Source: Pseudomonas sp. P5_109 (lineage in GTDB: Bacteria; Pseudomonadota; Gammaproteobacteria; Pseudomonadales; Pseudomonadaceae). Taken from it: DNA of 64,000 nucleotides. Where the stretch lies: assembly GCF_034009455.1 (NCBI RefSeq), contig NZ_CP125380.1:303501-367500 (forward strand), written 5' to 3'. Below are positions 60,809 through 64,000 of this stretch, piece after piece. A model generated the notes under the pieces. The model had not been told where the DNA came from and made no database searches. It was given only the letters and a program-made list of their open reading frames with translations. Position 1 is the stretch's first letter; every line of letters begins with the position of its first letter. A program made the position numbers and the translations under genes.

Positions 60809-63800
60809 ATGCAATGGATTTTCATGCTGATCGGGCTGGTGCTCGGCTGGATTCTCGACGAGTCTTTCAGCGATGCGCTGCTGGGCGCGTTACTCGGATT
60901 GGGTATCGGCCAGGCGATTCGCATAACGCGCATGGACGCCCGAGCGGTGGAGCAGCAACGCCTGCTGCAAGCGGTCGAGCAACGGCTGGCGGCGCTCGAA
61001 GCGTCAGGCGTCAAGGCGCCGGAAACCACCGAACCGCTGGCATCGCCTGAAACCTACCTTGATGAAACACCTGCCGCAGCCCGAGAGTTGGTCTGGGAAC
61101 TGCCGCCGGAACTCGAACCGATTGCTGCAGCAGCCACCGAAACCAACAGTCCGCAGCCCGCCGATGCCTGGAGGCACGAGCCGAGCGTTCGCGACGCGCA
61201 ACCGCGTGGCCCGAACCTCATCGACCGCGCGATCAGCCGCGCCCGTGCCTGGTTGTTTGGCGGCAATACCGTGTTGCGGGTCGGCGTGGTGTTGCTGTTC
61301 CTCGGCCTGGCCTTTTTGCTGCGCTACGCCACCGAGGGTGTGGTGGTGCCGCTTGAGTTGCGCTACGCAGGCGTTGCGGTGGCAGCCTTGGGGTTGCTCG
61401 GATTGGGTTGGTGGTTGCGAGCGCGCAACAGCAGTTACGCGCTGATCCTGCAGGGCACCGGGATCGCCGTGTTGTACCTGACGGTGTTTGCCGCGATGCG
61501 CCTGCATCCGCTGCTTGATCCCTCGGCGGCGTTTGGCCTGCTGGTGGCGGTGACGATCTGTTCGGCGATTCTCGCCATTACCCAGGACTCCCTGGGGTTG
61601 GCCGCCGCTGCCGCACTGGGCGGATTCGCCGCGCCCATCCTGGCCTCCACCGGCGCCGGCAGCCACGTCGCGCTGTTCAGCTATTTCATCTTGCTCAACG
61701 CCGGCATCCTCGCCACTGCCTGGTTCAAGGCCTGGCGGCTGTTGAATGTCATCGGCTTCACTGGCACCTTCGGCATCGGTTTCGCCTGGGGTTTGCGCTC
61801 TTACTCACCGGAGTTGCTGTGGAGCACCGAGCCGTTTCTGATTGTGTTCTTCCTGATGTACCTGGTCATTGGTCTGCTGTACGCCCGACGCAAGTTGATG
61901 CAAATGAGCGATGCACCGCAACAGAGCAGTCGCGAAGCGCTGCTGCAGTGGTCGGCGCGCAAGGGTGACTACGTCGACGGCACACTGCTGTTCGGCCCGC
62001 CGTTGGTGGGTTTCGGCTTGCAGTTCACGCTGGTGCAGCACCTGGAGTTCGCCGCGGCGTTCAGTGCCTTGGCGCTGGGCATGATTTACATGGGGCTCGC
62101 CCGTTGGCTGATGGTCGGACGCACCCTGTTGCTGGGGGAAACCTGCCTGGCCTTGGGGGTGATCTTCGCCAGCCTGGCGATTCCGCTGGGGCTCGATGCA
62201 CGCTGGACAACGGCGGCGTGGGCGGTGGAGGGCGCGGGGATCTTCTGGCTCGGTCTGCGTCAGCAAAGACCCTTGGCGCGGGCCTTTGCCTTGCTCCTGC
62301 AACTGGGTTCGGCACTGACGTTTCTCAGCGAGTTGCACAACAGCGAAAGCAGCCTGCTCGGCGGTGTCCCGTTAGGTGCGCTGTTGTTGGGCGTCGCGTT
62401 GCTGTTCAGTTTCTACCAGTTGCGTAAAGCCTTGCCGGAACAGATCCGGCCTTGGGAACTGCATGGCTTGCCGGTACTGGCTTGCCTCGGGCTGGCGTTT
62501 CTCTATTTGCTGGCGCCGCTGTTCTTCTTCAGCCACGGCACGGTGATCAGTTGGGCCCTGGCCGGGGTGCTGACGTTGTTGATTGGCTTGCACCTGCGAT
62601 CGCGAACGTTCGTGTTCAGCGCGCTTGCTGTGCAACTGTTGGCTGGCGCGTTGTTCCTGGCGACGGGGCCGCTGTTCAGTGAAAGCCTTAATCCCTTGGC
62701 CCATGCCGGGTTCTGGGCGCCGCTGGTGCTGGGGCTGGCGGCGATGGTCGGCGCCTGGCGTTTGCAGATTGGTCATTCGCTCGCAGCACTCGAAGGACTG
62801 AGCCTGTTGCGATTGTCCCAGGCGTTGCTGGTGTGGGGCGCAGGCTGGTGGGCGTTGGCCTGGGTCATCGAAGTGGTGCATTTTGCGTCGCTGCCGATGC
62901 AGGCGACCTTGTTGTTGGGCATCGCCGCCGTGAGTGCGGCGCTGTGGGCGGTGTTGGCGCTGCGCCTGCAATGGCCGTCACTGGGCGTACTCTGCATGGC
63001 GTTGATTCCCGCTGCAGCGCTGGTGCTGCTCGCCGCCTGGCACTCGCGTTATCACCCGGCGGCCAGCTTCGGCTGGCTGGCTTGGATTGCGGTGTTCGTC
63101 GTGCATTTCATCGCCCTGCGGCGCTTGGCCCCCCTGTTGCCGGCACCTGTGACGAGCGTCGCCCATGTGCTCGGCTGCTGGCTATTGATGGGGGTACTGG
63201 CTCTGGAGCTGCGTTACGCCTTGCTGGTTTTGTCCGAGCAATACAACGCCTGGCGCTGGTTGGGTTGGGCGATCCTGCCAAGTCTGTATCTGGTGCTGAT
63301 GGCGGCACCTCGCACATGGCCTTGGCCCGTCTCGGCCTATCCACGCGAATACCGTGTATACGCCGCTGCGCCGCTGGCGTTGTTGATGCTCGGCTGGTTC
63401 TGGCTGGCGAATGTCGCCAGTGACGGCAACGCCGAGCCACTGCCCTATGTGCCATTGATCAACCCGCTGGAGCTGGGGCTGTTGTTCGCGTTGTTCGGCG
63501 TCTATGTCTGGTCGCGCAGCGCCATGCCACAACTGGCAGTCCGCAAGGATTACGCCGCCTTCGCCACGCAAGGGGTCGCAGGTGCCTCGCTGTTCGTGTT
63601 CTTTACCGCGCTGGTGATGCGCACGGCGCACCATTGGAGCGGGGTGCCGTTCGAGCTGGATCCGTTGCTGGAATCGATGCGGGTGCAAGCGGGCCTTTCC
63701 ATCGTCTGGACCTTGATGGCCCTGGGCCTGATGATCGGCGGCCATTTGCGTCGACGCCGCGAAGTCTGGCTGATCGGCGCCGCCTTGATTGGCGTGGTCG

Positions 63801-63982
63801 TGGCCAAGCTGTTCTTTGTCGAATTGAGTAATCGCGGCGGGCTGGCGCGGATTGTGTCGTTTATTGGCGTTGGCGTGCTGCTGCTGGTGGTGGGCTATTT
63901 CGCCCCGCTGCCGCCCAAGCGCGTCGAAGCTGTGCCGGATGCCGGCAAACCGGTCGCGGAATCCGAAGGAGTGTCGTCTTGA
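60809..63982 (+). CDS. DUF2339 polytopic membrane protein
   Basis: 1057 aa. It starts with a membrane segment (MQWIFMLIGLVLGWILD), then a coiled-coil and Pro/Glu-rich cytoplasmic or periplasmic stretch (about 45-130), followed by about 25 hydrophobic helices (for example NTVLRVGVVLLFLGLAFLLR, YFILLNAGILATAWFKAW). The signature NLIDRAISRARAWLFGGNTV before the first helix of the core is typical of the DUF2339 family. The function is unknown; a role in envelope or transport is assumed. Its stop overlaps the start of the next gene. Confidence 0.87.
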   Translation: MQWIFMLIGLVLGWILDESFSDALLGALLGLGIGQAIRITRMDARAVEQQRLLQAVEQRLAALEASGVKAPETTEPLASPETYLDETPAAARELVWELPPELEPIAAAATETNSPQPADAWRHEPSVRDAQPRGPNLIDRAISRARAWLFGGNTVLRVGVVLLFLGLAFLLRYATEGVVVPLELRYAGVAVAALGLLGLGWWLRARNSSYALILQGTGIAVLYLTVFAAMRLHPLLDPSAAFGLLVAVTICSAILAITQDSLGLAAAAALGGFAAPILASTGAGSHVALFSYFILLNAGILATAWFKAWRLLNVIGFTGTFGIGFAWGLRSYSPELLWSTEPFLIVFFLMYLVIGLLYARRKLMQMSDAPQQSSREALLQWSARKGDYVDGTLLFGPPLVGFGLQFTLVQHLEFAAAFSALALGMIYMGLARWLMVGRTLLLGETCLALGVIFASLAIPLGLDARWTTAAWAVEGAGIFWLGLRQQRPLARAFALLLQLGSALTFLSELHNSESSLLGGVPLGALLLGVALLFSFYQLRKALPEQIRPWELHGLPVLACLGLAFLYLLAPLFFFSHGTVISWALAGVLTLLIGLHLRSRTFVFSALAVQLLAGALFLATGPLFSESLNPLAHAGFWAPLVLGLAAMVGAWRLQIGHSLAALEGLSLLRLSQALLVWGAGWWALAWVIEVVHFASLPMQATLLLGIAAVSAALWAVLALRLQWPSLGVLCMALIPAAALVLLAAWHSRYHPAASFGWLAWIAVFVVHFIALRRLAPLLPAPVTSVAHVLGCWLLMGVLALELRYALLVLSEQYNAWRWLGWAILPSLYLVLMAAPRTWPWPVSAYPREYRVYAAAPLALLMLGWFWLANVASDGNAEPLPYVPLINPLELGLLFALFGVYVWSRSAMPQLAVRKDYAAFATQGVAGASLFVFFTALVMRTAHHWSGVPFELDPLLESMRVQAGLSIVWTLMALGLMIGGHLRRRREVWLIGAALIGVVVAKLFFVELSNRGGLARIVSFIGVGVLLLVVGYFAPLPPKRVEAVPDAGKPVAESEGVSS

Positions 63983-64000
63983 GTCAGAAGCTGAACCTGG
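63979..64000 (+). CDS. Start of a following gene, probably DUF3999 family (partial)
   Basis: TTG at 63979 overlaps the DUF2339 stop (TTGA) and has GGAG 9 nt upstream; seven codons follow before the window ends (TTG-S-Q-K-L-N-L). In Pseudomonas a DUF3999 gene usually follows DUF2339; this identity is inferred from context alone. Confidence 0.4.

Overview
The window is a piece of a Pseudomonas chromosome, most likely the P. fluorescens group. The evidence is the gene order hisB-hisH-(DUF2164)-hisA-hisF, the run gpmI / rhodanese-grxC-secB / trmL / ntrBC / glnA / thiI / typA / glgP, the asmA-mutY-yggX operon next to tRNA-Phe, the high GC content, and two Pseudomonas-type REP/REPIN families scattered between genes. 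Family assignments come from motifs read by eye in the translations; no database search was run.

Region 1 (1-8.6 kb): three large, co-directional minus-strand genes for secreted RTX (hemolysin-type calcium-binding repeat) proteins. The order of transcription is a 1239-aa pure RTX protein, a 720-aa protein with seven N-terminal propeller-like repeats followed by RTX, and a NIDO-domain RTX protein that runs off the left edge. All share a 157-aa (471-bp) module that has been amplified and homogenised within and between genes. A relic of a fourth RTX gene tail lies just upstream of the first.

Region 2 (8.8-27.9 kb): an accessory island of about 19 kb integrated in the 3' half of tRNA-Phe. A 104-bp direct repeat (54 bp identical) marks both ends: the chromosomal tRNA fragment at 8837-8881 and the complete tRNA gene at 27879-27954. 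The island has lower GC and carries three site-specific recombinases: one large serine recombinase in an operon with two ParB-like proteins, and two tyrosine recombinases, one translationally coupled to a DUF927 helicase-like protein. Candidate defence genes are a PD-(D/E)XK nuclease, a PLD-family nuclease and a SIR2 protein; a WYL regulator and several small uncharacterised proteins are also present. The most unusual feature is a conserved 19-26 bp sequence, consensus GCCGCGCRTACCGCGTGAC, present five times in the same orientation (9050, 12807, 14057, 19138, 27552). It divides the island into four gene modules and looks like the footprint of a cassette-insertion process or the binding site of the island's ParB-like proteins.

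Region 3 (28-64 kb): core genome. It holds DNA repair (mutY, yggX), an AsmA protein, a PanZ-type GNAT, an OFA-type MFS transporter, histidine biosynthesis, a solute-binding protein, a Vps62-like protein, a cell-envelope operon (envC, a CtpA-type protease, a YibQ-type deacetylase), gpmI, rhodanese-grxC-secB, trmL, nitrogen control (ntrC, ntrB, two DUF4124 proteins, glnA with a sigma-54 promoter), thiI, typA, a YkgJ-type cysteine-cluster protein, glgP and a DUF2339 membrane protein, with the start of one more gene at the right edge.
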